Assembly: GCF_016820245.1 (NCBI RefSeq)
Contig: NZ_JAFCAR010000005.1
Span: 310,001-374,000 of the forward strand
Reading direction: 5' to 3'
Origin: Jannaschia sp. Os4
GTDB lineage: Bacteria > Pseudomonadota > Alphaproteobacteria > Rhodobacterales > Rhodobacteraceae
DNA: 64,000 nucleotides
Made by a program: the position numbers and the translations under genes. Shown here piece after piece: positions 17,572-27,457 of the stretch (position 1 is the stretch's first letter; every line of letters begins with the position of its first letter). Under the pieces are notes generated by a model, which was given only the letters and a program-made list of their open reading frames with translations, did not search any database and was not told the origin of the DNA.

Positions 17572-18216
17572 TCACGATGGCACCCGTGCAACACCCGTCC
17601 CGATCATCGAATCCCGCGTCACCAGCGCGGCGAGCAGGTCGGCCTCCCACCCGTCGGTCCCGTCGGGGCGGCGCGGGATCACGACGTACCGCATGTCGGC
17701 GGTGCTGTCGTGGACCCGAACGGTCGTGCCCTCGGGCAGGTCGAGCCCGAACTCGCGCAGCACGGCGCGGGGCTCCCGCACGGTACGCGATCGGTATTCC
17801 CGGCTCTTGTACCAGTCGGGCGGCAGGCCCAGCAGGTTGCGCGGGTAGCACGAGCAGAGCGTGCAGACGACGACGTTGTGGGTGCCCTCGTCGTTCTCGA
17901 CGGCGATCAGGCGCATCGTGCCCGGGTCGAACCCCATCTCGCGGCAGGCGGCGGTCGCGTCGCGCCGGGCGAGGGCCGCGAAGTCGGGGTCCGTCCACGT
18001 CCGGGCGACGAAGGCCGCGCCGTCGGCGGGCGAGCGCGCGTCCATCGCCTCGATCTGGCGCTGCACCTGGTCGGCGGTCACGACGCCCTTCTCGACGAGC
18101 AGTTCGCGGACCGCGACCTCCATCGCCTGCCAGTAAGTGAGCGGGCCGTCCTGATCGGCGCGGTAGGGATGGCCGGAGGGGGACGTCCCCTCGTGATGGT
18201 GATGGTCGTGGGGCAT
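17572..18216 (-). CDS. Nitrile hydratase alpha subunit / thiocyanate hydrolase gamma subunit
   Basis: A 214-aa metal-binding catalytic subunit. The active-site motif is V-C118-T-L-C121-S-C123, the cobalt-type form (iron enzymes have Ser in place of Thr). Downstream are the family blocks YPRNLLGLPPDWYKSREYR, EPRAVLREFGL and VRVHDSTADMRYVVIPRRP. The N-terminal His run (HDHHHHEG) may bind metal. The enzyme hydrates nitriles to amides, or, if it is of the thiocyanate hydrolase type, turns thiocyanate into carbonyl sulfide and ammonia. It starts one base into the stop of the previous gene (TGATG), so it is coupled to it. The beta part is split in two genes just upstream. Confidence 0.92.
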   Translation of the reverse strand: MPHDHHHHEGTSPSGHPYRADQDGPLTYWQAMEVAVRELLVEKGVVTADQVQRQIEAMDARSPADGAAFVARTWTDPDFAALARRDATAACREMGFDPGTMRLIAVENDEGTHNVVVCTLCSCYPRNLLGLPPDWYKSREYRSRTVREPRAVLREFGLDLPEGTTVRVHDSTADMRYVVIPRRPDGTDGWEADLLAALVTRDSMIGTGVARVPS

Positions 18217-18494
18217 CAGGCGGGCTCCAGCCAGTGCGCGTAGATCTCGGCGTCTAGCGTGTCGTCGGGCCGCTCCGCGCCCGCGCCCCACACCTCGCGC
18301 ATGGTGAAGCGCACGCGGGCGAGGGGAAGGCGCTCGGCCTCCAGCCCGTAGGCGAGCCGCTCGGGGTTGCCGAAGGGTCCGAGAATCCGCTCAACCTCGC
18401 CCACCTTGCCGCGCAGGTAGGCGGGCGTCCGGACGTGGCCGGGCGGCATCATGGCGGCCACCCGGACCGTGGCGCCGGGGGCGAGGTCAACCAT
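18216..18494 (-). CDS. Nitrile hydratase beta subunit, C-terminal domain as a separate protein
   Basis: A 92-aa SH3-like domain matching only the C-terminal half of nitrile hydratase beta: GHVRTPAYLRGKVGEVERILG, FGNPERLAYGLEAERLPLARVRFTMREVWG. A normal beta subunit has about 220 residues in one chain. Here the N-terminal half is encoded by the gene directly upstream, overlapping by 8 nt (18487-18494). This is the arrangement of thiocyanate hydrolase (separate alpha and beta chains) and of the three-chain toyocamycin nitrile hydratase. Coupled by TGATG to the alpha gene. Confidence 0.88.
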   Translation of the reverse strand: MVDLAPGATVRVAAMMPPGHVRTPAYLRGKVGEVERILGPFGNPERLAYGLEAERLPLARVRFTMREVWGAGAERPDDTLDAEIYAHWLEPA

Positions 18495-18831
18495 CCTGCA
18501 CGGTCCCGTAGCTGTCGCCCCGCGCCTGCACCTCGGCCATCTTCCGACCGAGCTCCTCGATCGAGTAGACGCCGCCCTCCAGGAGATTCTGGTTCACGGC
18601 GGCGATCCAGCGCTCGTAGTAGGACATCTCCTCGAACGCGGCCTCGCCCATGTCCTCCAAGGCCCGGCGCAGGCCGTCGACGGTGAAGTGGCCCGCCCCG
18701 GAGGCGAGGATCATCAGCGCGTCGACCCGCTTCTCCCACAGCGCGAAGTCGTGCTCGTCGCCGGGCACGGGGCCCGCGGCGTCCCCGCCCATGTCGTGCC
18801 AACGACGGCCCGTCGTTCCGGCTTCGCTCAT
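18487..18831 (-). CDS. Nitrile hydratase beta subunit, N-terminal domain as a separate protein
   Basis: A 114-aa protein matching the N-terminal helical half of nitrile hydratase beta: HDMGG, GPV, FALWEKRVDALM, HFTVDGLRRALEDM, SYYERWIAAVNQNLLEGGVYSIEEL. The gene could be labelled as an accessory protein, a family related to this domain, but since the next gene is the matching C-terminal half it is more likely a structural subunit. The start (18831) overlaps the stop of the DUF442 gene by ATGA, so four genes form one coupled unit. No separate cobalt chaperone or activator is visible. Confidence 0.85.
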   Translation of the reverse strand: MSEAGTTGRRWHDMGGDAAGPVPGDEHDFALWEKRVDALMILASGAGHFTVDGLRRALEDMGEAAFEEMSYYERWIAAVNQNLLEGGVYSIEELGRKMAEVQARGDSYGTVQDG

Positions 18832-19262
18832 CCCTCCCGCTCCTTCGCGAGCATGTCGACCTGCCCGCGCAGCTGCGGCAGGTGGTAGCCCGCGCCCTCC
18901 AGCGCCTCCATGATCTCGTCCGTCCGCAGACGTCCGGCCATCGCCAGCGCCCAGAGCACCGACGACCGGGTGCCCGACGCGCAGTAGGCCAGCACGCGCC
19001 CCTCGGCCCCGTCGATGGCATCGGCCTGCTCGTCGATGGCGGCCATCGTCAGGTTCGGCATGGCGAGCGGGTTGTACACGAACTCCAAGCCCGCCGCCTC
19101 GGCGGCTTGGCGCATCGCCTCGGCCTGGTGCGAGGGCGGCACCTCGGCGTCGGGGCGGTTGCAGATCAGCGTCGTGATCCCGCCCTCGGCCAAGGCGGCC
19201 ACGTCGGCGGGGTCGATCATGGGGGCGACGGAGGTGATCTCGTCGAGCGGTCGGAGGTCCAT
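18828..19262 (-). CDS. TIGR01244 / DUF442 family protein (Blh-type phosphatase or sulfurtransferase-like)
   Basis: A 144-aa protein with the dual-specificity-phosphatase-like fold: an N-terminal segment DEITSVAPMIDPADVAALAEGG, ITTLICNRPDAEVPPS, and the catalytic loop Y-C-A-S-G-T-R-S-S. The family is variously called beta-lactamase-hydrolase-like or sulfur transferase. In related genomes it is tied to sulfide metabolism. The start at 19262 (MDLRPL) is preferred to one five codons upstream. It is coupled by ATGA to the split nitrile hydratase genes. A sulfur-related role would fit a thiocyanate hydrolase, but this is inference. Confidence 0.85.
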   Translation of the reverse strand: MDLRPLDEITSVAPMIDPADVAALAEGGITTLICNRPDAEVPPSHQAEAMRQAAEAAGLEFVYNPLAMPNLTMAAIDEQADAIDGAEGRVLAYCASGTRSSVLWALAMAGRLRTDEIMEALEGAGYHLPQLRGQVDMLAKEREG

Positions 19263-19301
19263 GGCGGCACGATGCACCGCCGGGCGGGGGAGGGGAAGGG
19301 A

Positions 19302-20663
19302 TCAGAGCACGAGGTCGTTGTCCTCCTCCTCGGCGCGGCTCTCGTCGTGCGAGGCGAGCGCGATGCCGAAGGTGAGGATGCCGACCCGCCCGGCGGTCAT
19401 CAGGACGATCACCACGAGCTTGCCGAGGCCGCTGAGGTCGCCGGTGATCCCCATCGACAGGCCGACGGTGCCCATGGCCGAGATCGCCTCGAACATCACG
19501 GCGTCGAACGGCAGCGTCGGCTGCGCGAGCAGCAGGACGAAGGTCGCGCCGAGCAGCAGCATCGCGTAGAAGGTCAGCCCGGCGGCGGCGGTCTGCAGGC
19601 GGGAGAGCGGGATCTCGCGCTTGAAGTAGCGGATGCGGTCGCGGCCCTTCAGCGTCGAGCGCACGAGGCCCACCAGCGCGGCGAAGGACGTGGTCTTGAG
19701 GCCGCCCCCCGTCCCCGCGGGCGAGGCGCCGATCACCATCAGGAAGAACATCGCCACGATGATGGCCGGGGCCAGCGCCCCGATCGGCGTGGTGTTGAAG
19801 CCCACGGTCGTGGACGCCGTCATCACCTGGAAGAACGAGGCCATCAGCCGGTCCTCCGGGGCCATCGCCTGATAGGTCGGCTCGGCCACGAAGAGGATCG
19901 TCGTGCCGACGATCAGGAAGGCGAGGGTGGTCCGCCAGATCACCTTGGAGGTGAAGCCGAGCGCCCGGGCGCGGCCCGTCAGCGTGCGCCAGAAGTCGAT
20001 GACGATGAGGAAGCCCATCGCGCCCGCGAGGGACAGGGCGGAGATCACCGAGACGACCCCCGCGTGGTCCGCGAAGCCCTCGAACGAGTCGGGGTTGAGC
20101 GAGAAGCCGGCCGTGCAGAACGCGCTGATCGAATGGAAGATCGCGGACCAGAGCGGATCCTCCACCCCGGCCGCCGCGAACATCGGCCAGAGGGCCGCCG
20201 CGCCCGCCGCCTCGCAGACGAGGGTGAAGGCGACGACCGCCTTGACGAACTGCGCCGGGTCGACGGTCTCGGGCAGGTTGAAGGCCGCGCGCGTCCCGTG
20301 GCTGTGGACGCGGTCCAGCCTCGAGGCGAGGGCGAGGACGATGAACGACCCGATGGTCATGTAGCCCAAGCCGCCCATCTGGATCAGCGAGATCACCACG
20401 AGTTCGCCGAAGAAGGTGAAGGAGGTGCCGGGGTCGATCGTCACCAGCCCGGTGGTCGAGACCGCCGAGACCGCGATGAACAGCGTGTCGACGGGGTCGA
20501 GCGGGACCGCCTGCGCCCACGGCAGGGACAGGAGCGCCCATCCGATCAGCGCGTAGCTCACGTAGCCGACCAGCAGCAGGCGCGGCGCGGCGGTGGAGGC
20601 GACGATGTGGTTCCAGCGCGCCCAGCCCCGGAGGCAGGTGCGGCGGATGGCGTCGACGGGCAT
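19302..20663 (-). CDS. trkH: TrkH-type potassium transporter membrane subunit
   Basis: A 453-aa polytopic membrane protein of the TrkH/KtrB family. Pore-loop segments are AVSAVSTTGLVTIDPG, SISAFCTAGFSLN, VMTASTTVGFNTTPIG and AISAMGTVGLSMGITG, the four selectivity-filter repeats each with the key Gly. [15 protein letters not shown] segment and the C-terminal MTAGRVGILTFGIAL are characteristic. The start at 20663 follows from the divergent position to prpE (117 nt apart). It needs a cytoplasmic TrkA/KtrA regulator, absent here. The DUF442 gene begins 39 nt downstream on the same strand. Confidence 0.93.
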   Translation of the reverse strand: MPVDAIRRTCLRGWARWNHIVASTAAPRLLLVGYVSYALIGWALLSLPWAQAVPLDPVDTLFIAVSAVSTTGLVTIDPGTSFTFFGELVVISLIQMGGLGYMTIGSFIVLALASRLDRVHSHGTRAAFNLPETVDPAQFVKAVVAFTLVCEAAGAAALWPMFAAAGVEDPLWSAIFHSISAFCTAGFSLNPDSFEGFADHAGVVSVISALSLAGAMGFLIVIDFWRTLTGRARALGFTSKVIWRTTLAFLIVGTTILFVAEPTYQAMAPEDRLMASFFQVMTASTTVGFNTTPIGALAPAIIVAMFFLMVIGASPAGTGGGLKTTSFAALVGLVRSTLKGRDRIRYFKREIPLSRLQTAAAGLTFYAMLLLGATFVLLLAQPTLPFDAVMFEAISAMGTVGLSMGITGDLSGLGKLVVIVLMTAGRVGILTFGIALASHDESRAEEEDNDLVL

Positions 20664-20780
20664 CGATGGGGTCCCGTTGGAGGTGTGCCGGGACGAACGC
20701 AGCGCCCGCGGCGCGGTTCCGCCGCTTGCAGGCGCGCCCGGCCCCCGGCAGGGTGCGCCCCGCGCAGGGGAGGGACGTGC

Positions 20781-22673
<1,893 letters not shown>

Positions 22674-22680
22674 GCGGGCG

Positions 22681-24129
22681 GTGACCGGCGACCCGCCCGA
22701 GGCGCCCGGCCCGCTCGCGCTGCTCGGGCACGACATCCGCGCGGCGGTCTCGGACGTGATCGGCGGTCTGCGCCTGATCGACCGCGACGTGCTTCCCGAC
22801 GACGTCCGCGCGCAGGTCGAGCGCGTCCATGCGGCCTCGGAGCTGCTCGCCCGGCTGGTGGAGGAAGTCTTGGCCGGCCCCCTCGCCGCCGACCCGGACG
22901 CGCCGGCCCCGACGGGCAACCTGAACCTGCCGCGCTTCCTCGCCGACGAGCTGCGGCGCTGGCGCGGCCATGCCGCCCCCGACGGGACCCGCGTGGCGCT
23001 CGACCGCGGGGACGGCCTCCCCGAGGTCGTCCGCCTCGATCAGCTCCACCTGCGCCGGGTGGTCGCGAACCTGATGGCCAACGCCCTGCGCCACGCGCCG
23101 GGCGGCGCCGTCGACCTCGCGGCGCGGCTGGAGGACGCGGACCTCGTGATCGAGGCGCGCGACGACGGGCCGGGCTTCGGGGACGCAGGGCCGGAGGCGG
23201 CCTTCGCCCCCGCCGTGTCGGGCGCGGGCAGCACGGGAATGGGCCTCCACATCGCGCGGGCCCATGCCGAGCGCCTGGGCGGTCGGCTGACCGCGAGGAA
23301 CCGTCCCGGCGGCGGCGCGGCGGTCACGCTCCGGCTGCCCGAGGAGGCGTGGCGCCGCGACGCGCCGGAGGGGCTGCCGGACCTGTCGGGCCTCCGGGTG
23401 CTCGTGGCCGACGACAGCGCCACGACGCAGGCGCTGCTGCGCGCGATGCTCTCGCGCATGGGGGCGGAGTGCGAGACCGCCGCCGACGGGATCGAGGCGC
23501 TCAACTGGCTCGCGCGGGAGCGGTTCGACCTCGCGGTGGTCGATCTCGAGATGCCGTCCTTGGGCGGGATCGAGGTGATCCGCTCCGAGCGGCTCCGCCA
23601 AGCGCGCGGGATCGCCCCGCCCACGCCGATCCTCGCGATGACCGCCTACGTCCTCCACGACGACCGGGACGCCATCATCGAGGCCGGGGCGGAGGACATC
23701 CTCCCCAAGCCGCTGGGCACCGTCGAGGAGGTGGGCGCGATCCTCGCGCGGCATCTCGCGGCGCGCACGCCCTCGCACTGGAGCCCGGAGGCCGCGCCGC
23801 CGGTGAGCGCCGCCCTGCTGGCGGAACTGCTGGCCGCGACGGACGAGGCGGACCGCGCGGCGTTCCTCGCCGGCCTGAAGGCGGACTTTGCGGCGGTCGA
23901 GGCGCGCATGTCGCGCGCCGTCGAGGCCGAGGATCCCGATGCCTTGGCGGCCGAGGCGCATGCACTGCTGTCGCTGGCCGGGGTGGTCGGGGCGCTGCCC
24001 GTCCAGTCCCGCGCGCGCGCCCTGCTGACGGCGGACGGCCCCGACGAGGCGGCGCGGATCGCGCCCGACGTGCTCGCGCGCTTGGCGGACCTGCGCCGGA
24101 TGCTCGGTCAGTTGTCGGATAACCCGTAG
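22681..24129 (+). CDS. Soluble hybrid histidine kinase (HK-receiver-Hpt)
   Basis: A 482-aa protein starting at GTG 22681, 7 nt after prpE. Residues 12-70 form a dimerisation region with H17 in LLGHDIRAAVSDVIGG. The ATPase domain has VVANLMANALRHAPGG (N box), EARDDGPGFGD (G1) and GAGSTGMGLHIARAHAERLGG (G2). A receiver follows (VLVADDSATTQALL, D288 in VVDLEMPSLGGIE, K in DILPKPLG). The C-terminal ~100 residues resemble an Hpt domain with H427 in EAHALLSLAGVVGA. No membrane segment or input domain is visible. It may sense through a partner. Its 3' end overlaps the convergent amidohydrolase gene by 22 nt. Confidence 0.88.
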   Translation: MTGDPPEAPGPLALLGHDIRAAVSDVIGGLRLIDRDVLPDDVRAQVERVHAASELLARLVEEVLAGPLAADPDAPAPTGNLNLPRFLADELRRWRGHAAPDGTRVALDRGDGLPEVVRLDQLHLRRVVANLMANALRHAPGGAVDLAARLEDADLVIEARDDGPGFGDAGPEAAFAPAVSGAGSTGMGLHIARAHAERLGGRLTARNRPGGGAAVTLRLPEEAWRRDAPEGLPDLSGLRVLVADDSATTQALLRAMLSRMGAECETAADGIEALNWLARERFDLAVVDLEMPSLGGIEVIRSERLRQARGIAPPTPILAMTAYVLHDDRDAIIEAGAEDILPKPLGTVEEVGAILARHLAARTPSHWSPEAAPPVSAALLAELLAATDEADRAAFLAGLKADFAAVEARMSRAVEAEDPDALAAEAHALLSLAGVVGALPVQSRARALLTADGPDEAARIAPDVLARLADLRRMLGQLSDNP

Positions 24130-24986
24130 AGGGCCGCGGGCGCGTCCACGAGCACGGTGCGCCACTCCGCCTCGTCCGTGGCCCGCGCGAGCACATCCAA
24201 GAGCGCGCCGGACCGGGGCCGCGCGGCGTCGCCCAACATGATGTGCGGCCAGTCCGACCCCCACACGCATCGCTCGGGCGCCGCGTCCAGCAGGGACCGC
24301 ACGAGCGGGAGGGCATCGTCGTAGGGGTCCGCGCAGACCCTGTAGGGGGCGGAGAGCTTCACCCACGCGGCCCGGTCGGCCACGAGGTCGCGCAGCGCGC
24401 GGAACCCCGGCGCCGCGGGTCCGGCCGCGACGGCCGGCCACGCCATGTGGTCCAGCACGACGTCCACCGGCATCGCGCGGATGCGGGGCGCGAGATCCGG
24501 CAAGTGGTCGGCGCGCGCGAGCATCTGGACGTGCAGCCCGCGCTCGGCGAGGCGCGGGGCCATCGCCTCCACGCCGTCCCATGACAGCACGCCGCCGTGG
24601 ACGTAGTTGAGGCGCACCCCGACGATGCCCGCACCGACCAGCACGTCGAGGTCCGCGTCGGTCGCGTCGTCGCGCACGAGGCCGATCCCCCGCGCGCGGT
24701 CCCGTCCGAGCGCGGCCACCGCCCGCGCGGTCACCGCGTTGTCCGTGCCGTAGAGGATCGAATGGACGACGACCGTGCGCGAGACGTTCAGCGCCTCGCA
24801 TTGCGCGCGGTAGGCCGCGAGGTAGCGGTCGAAGGTCCAGCCGGGGGCCGGATCCTCGACCCGCCCGTCCCAGAGCGGGGCCTCCTCGGGCGCGGCGAGC
24901 ATGTGGACATGGGCGTCGCAGGCCCCGTCGGGGGCGCGGCGTGTCACGGGGCCGGTGTCGAGCGGCGGATCGGCGGCGGGGATCAT
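24108..24986 (-). CDS. Amidohydrolase family 2 protein (TIM-barrel metal hydrolase)
   Basis: A 292-aa hydrolase of the amidohydrolase-2 family, near 2-pyrone-4,6-dicarboxylate lactonase and D-galactarolactone isomerase. The metal motif near the N-terminus is DAHVHML, the central segments are GIVGVRLNYVHGG and VDVVLDHMAWP, and the C-terminal barrel Asp is in CVWGSDWPHIM. It probably opens or isomerises a lactone ring in sugar-acid or aromatic breakdown; the exact substrate cannot be assigned. It runs against the hybrid kinase gene and follows the DNA ligase gene on the same strand after 9 nt. Confidence 0.85.
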   Translation of the reverse strand: MIPAADPPLDTGPVTRRAPDGACDAHVHMLAAPEEAPLWDGRVEDPAPGWTFDRYLAAYRAQCEALNVSRTVVVHSILYGTDNAVTARAVAALGRDRARGIGLVRDDATDADLDVLVGAGIVGVRLNYVHGGVLSWDGVEAMAPRLAERGLHVQMLARADHLPDLAPRIRAMPVDVVLDHMAWPAVAAGPAAPGFRALRDLVADRAAWVKLSAPYRVCADPYDDALPLVRSLLDAAPERCVWGSDWPHIMLGDAARPRSGALLDVLARATDEAEWRTVLVDAPAALYGLSDN

Positions 24987-24995
24987 CGGGCGACG

Positions 24996-26594
24996 CTAGC
25001 CGTAGAGGCGCAGCATCTCCAAGAGGTCCGCATGGGTGTTCGCCTCCTGCACCGGCTTGTCGTCGCGCCAGCGCAGCATCCGGGGAAAGCGCAGGGCGAC
25101 CCCCGACTTGTGGCGCGGGCTCTCCTGTATCCCCTCGAAGCCGATCTCGAAGACCTGCTCGGCGGGGACTTGGCGAACGGGGCCGAACTTGGCGAGCGTG
25201 TTGCGCCGCACCCACGCGGTGATCTTGCGGAACTCGGCGTCCGTCAGGCCCGAATAGGCCTTGGTGAAGGGGACCAGCTCGTTGCCCTTCCACACCGCGA
25301 AGGTGAAGTCCGTGAAGAGGTTCGCCCGCCGCCCGTGGCCGGCCTGCGCGTAGACCATGACCGCGTCGATGGTCAGCGGGTCGATCTTCCACTTCCACCA
25401 GTCCCCGCGCTTGCGGCCCACGTGGTAGGGCGAGGTCAGGCGCTTGAGCATCATCCCTTCGGCCATCCGCGCGCGCGATCCCTCGCGCAGGTCGCGCAGC
25501 CCGTCCCACGTGTCGAAGGCGATCCCCTCCGACCGTATCACCGGCGCCTCGGGCGGCAGGTCGCGCAGCAGGGCGTCCAGGCGCTCCCGGCGCTCGGACA
25601 GGGGCAGGGCGCGGACGTCCTCGCCGCCATGCTCCAATAGGTCGTAGGCGTAGAGGATCGCGGGCGCCTCCTGCAGCAGCTTCTTGGGCACCGTCTTGCG
25701 CCCGATCCGCTTCTGCAGCGCGTTGAACCGCATCGGCTGGTTCGCGGCGTGGTCCCACGCGAGGATCTCGCCGTCGAGGACCGTGCCGTCCGGCAGGAAG
25801 TCCGACGCCCGCGCGAACTCGGGGAAGCGGTCGGTCATCAGCTCCTCGCCGCGCGACCACAGGTGGTGCGTCCCTTCCCGCAGGATCAGCTGACCCCGGA
25901 TGCCGTCCCACTTCCACTCCGCCAGCCATTCGTCCGGCGCGCCCAGCACCTCCGGCCCCGGCTCGACTTGATGGGCGAGGCAGAACGGGTAGGGGCGCGA
26001 CAGGTCCGCCGTCGGGTCGTGCTCGACGATCAGCGCGCGGTAGGAGGTGGTCTCGGGCGACCAGTCGCCCATCAGCCGGTGCGCCAGCTCCGCCTCGTCG
26101 ATCTCGGTGGCCTGCGCCAAGGCCCGGGTCATCAGCTTCTGGCTCACGCCCACGCGGAAGCCGCCGGTGATGAGCTTGTTGAAAACGAACCGCTCCGCGC
26201 CCCCGAGCGCGTCCCACCCCGCCTCGACCAGCCGCCGCTTCTCCGGCTCCTCGGCGGTCTGCAGGGCGCGGATGTCGGCGATCCACTCCGACAGGCTGCG
26301 CTCGGACGTCCGCGTCGGCTCCGGCAGGATCAGCGCGATGGTCTCGGCGAGGTCGCCGACCACGTGGTAGCTCTCCTTGAAGAGCCACATCGGCAGGCCC
26401 GCCCGCTCGGCCGCCCATTCCGCCATCCGCGTCGCGGTGACGGTGCGCTTCGGGCGCCGGCCCGACAGCAGCGCGATCGTCCAAAGGCGGTCGTCCTCCG
26501 CCGCCTCGCGGAAGTAGGCGGCCAGGGCCGCCGTCTTGGCGTTCGTCTTGGTCGTACGGTCGAGCGCGGTGAAGAGTTCGGCGAAGTGCTTCAT
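24996..26594 (-). CDS. ATP-dependent DNA ligase, ligase-associated DNA repair type
   Basis: A 532-aa ATP-dependent DNA ligase. The adenylated Lys is K228 in LAEWKWDGIRGQ (motif I). Other motifs are GTVLDGEILAWD, GEDVRALPLSERRERLD, GMMLKRLTSPYHVGRKRGDWWKWKID and the oligonucleotide-binding C-terminal domain ending with RFPRMLRWRDDKPVQEANT. The N-terminal 200 residues are the DNA-binding domain. This is the bacterial LigC/LDR type, which works with an MBL exonuclease, a DEXH helicase and the PdeM endonuclease. The matching exonuclease is at 28325-29338, separated by two hydrolase genes. It overlaps the neighbouring hydrolase gene by 4 nt (26591-26594). Confidence 0.93.
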   Translation of the reverse strand: MKHFAELFTALDRTTKTNAKTAALAAYFREAAEDDRLWTIALLSGRRPKRTVTATRMAEWAAERAGLPMWLFKESYHVVGDLAETIALILPEPTRTSERSLSEWIADIRALQTAEEPEKRRLVEAGWDALGGAERFVFNKLITGGFRVGVSQKLMTRALAQATEIDEAELAHRLMGDWSPETTSYRALIVEHDPTADLSRPYPFCLAHQVEPGPEVLGAPDEWLAEWKWDGIRGQLILREGTHHLWSRGEELMTDRFPEFARASDFLPDGTVLDGEILAWDHAANQPMRFNALQKRIGRKTVPKKLLQEAPAILYAYDLLEHGGEDVRALPLSERRERLDALLRDLPPEAPVIRSEGIAFDTWDGLRDLREGSRARMAEGMMLKRLTSPYHVGRKRGDWWKWKIDPLTIDAVMVYAQAGHGRRANLFTDFTFAVWKGNELVPFTKAYSGLTDAEFRKITAWVRRNTLAKFGPVRQVPAEQVFEIGFEGIQESPRHKSGVALRFPRMLRWRDDKPVQEANTHADLLEMLRLYG

Positions 26595-27457
26595 GGATGC
26601 ACCCGCAGAAACTCCGCCGCCTCGTCCACCGCCCGCTCCGCCCCCGGCGCGCCGGAGCCGACGGCGAGGAGCCATGCATGGAACACGTCGCGGAAGATCC
26701 GCAGGCGCACCTCCGCGCCCGCCCCGCGGAGCCGTTCGGCCACGGCCTCGGCGTCGCGCTGCAGGATCTCGCCCTCGGCGACGAAGATCAGCGCGGGGAT
26801 GGGGCAGGGCCAGTCGGCGTGGATCGGGGAGACGCGGGGGTCCCGCGGGTCGGCGTCGCCTACGTAGTCCGTCACGGCGCGCTTAAGCATGGGCACCGCG
26901 AGGACGATCTCGTCGTGCCCCTCCGGTGCCGGGCGGGTGGGGTCGAGGTCGGCGGCGGGCGAGGCGAGGACCAGCCGCTCGGGCGGGGCCTCGCGGCAGA
27001 GCCGGGCCGCGACCCCGAGCGCGAGGCATCCGCCCGCGCTGTCGCCGCCGAGCGCGGCGCCGGGCCGGGCCCGGGCTACGGCGAGGCAGTCGTCGTGCGC
27101 GGCCGGGAAGGGGTGCTCCGGGGCGAGGCGGTAGTCGGGCGCGATGACCCGGCGGCCGGAGCGCCGCGCGAGCTCGTCGAGGAGGCGGTGATACGTGTCG
27201 GGGCTGCCCATTACGAAGCCGCCGCCGTGGAACCAGATCAGCTCGCCCGCCGCGCCCTCCTTCGGCTCGGACACGCGGCAGGGGACGCCGCCGATGGCCT
27301 CGCGGGTGACGTGCAGGCCCGGCACGCGGGGGCGGAACAGCGCGCCGACCTGCATCAGCCTCCGGTGGGCGGTCCACGGCAGGGGAAGGGACAGGAGCGG
27401 GCGCACCGTCAGGCGCACCCCCATCGCGAGGGTCCGGTCGCGCAGGCTCCGCCTCAT
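26591..27457 (-). CDS. Alpha/beta hydrolase, hormone-sensitive-lipase (HSL) type
   Basis: A 288-aa esterase-like protein. The oxyanion-hole motif is WFHGGGFVMGS; the nucleophile elbow is GGDSAGG; the family segment VIAPDYRLAPEHPFPAA is present; the C-terminal Asp and His are in VAEGEILQRDAE and FHAWLL. Its substrate is unknown. It overlaps the ligase gene by 4 nt (ATGA) and the next hydrolase gene by 4 nt (ATGA). It is a paralog of that neighbour, so the pair probably arose by tandem duplication. Confidence 0.9.
   Translation of the reverse strand: MRRSLRDRTLAMGVRLTVRPLLSLPLPWTAHRRLMQVGALFRPRVPGLHVTREAIGGVPCRVSEPKEGAAGELIWFHGGGFVMGSPDTYHRLLDELARRSGRRVIAPDYRLAPEHPFPAAHDDCLAVARARPGAALGGDSAGGCLALGVAARLCREAPPERLVLASPAADLDPTRPAPEGHDEIVLAVPMLKRAVTDYVGDADPRDPRVSPIHADWPCPIPALIFVAEGEILQRDAEAVAERLRGAGAEVRLRIFRDVFHAWLLAVGSGAPGAERAVDEAAEFLRVHP

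Noticed and set aside
18487-18831. Interpreting the beta N-half gene as a nitrile hydratase activator
   Set aside because: The matching C-terminal half is encoded next to it and would otherwise lack its partner domain.
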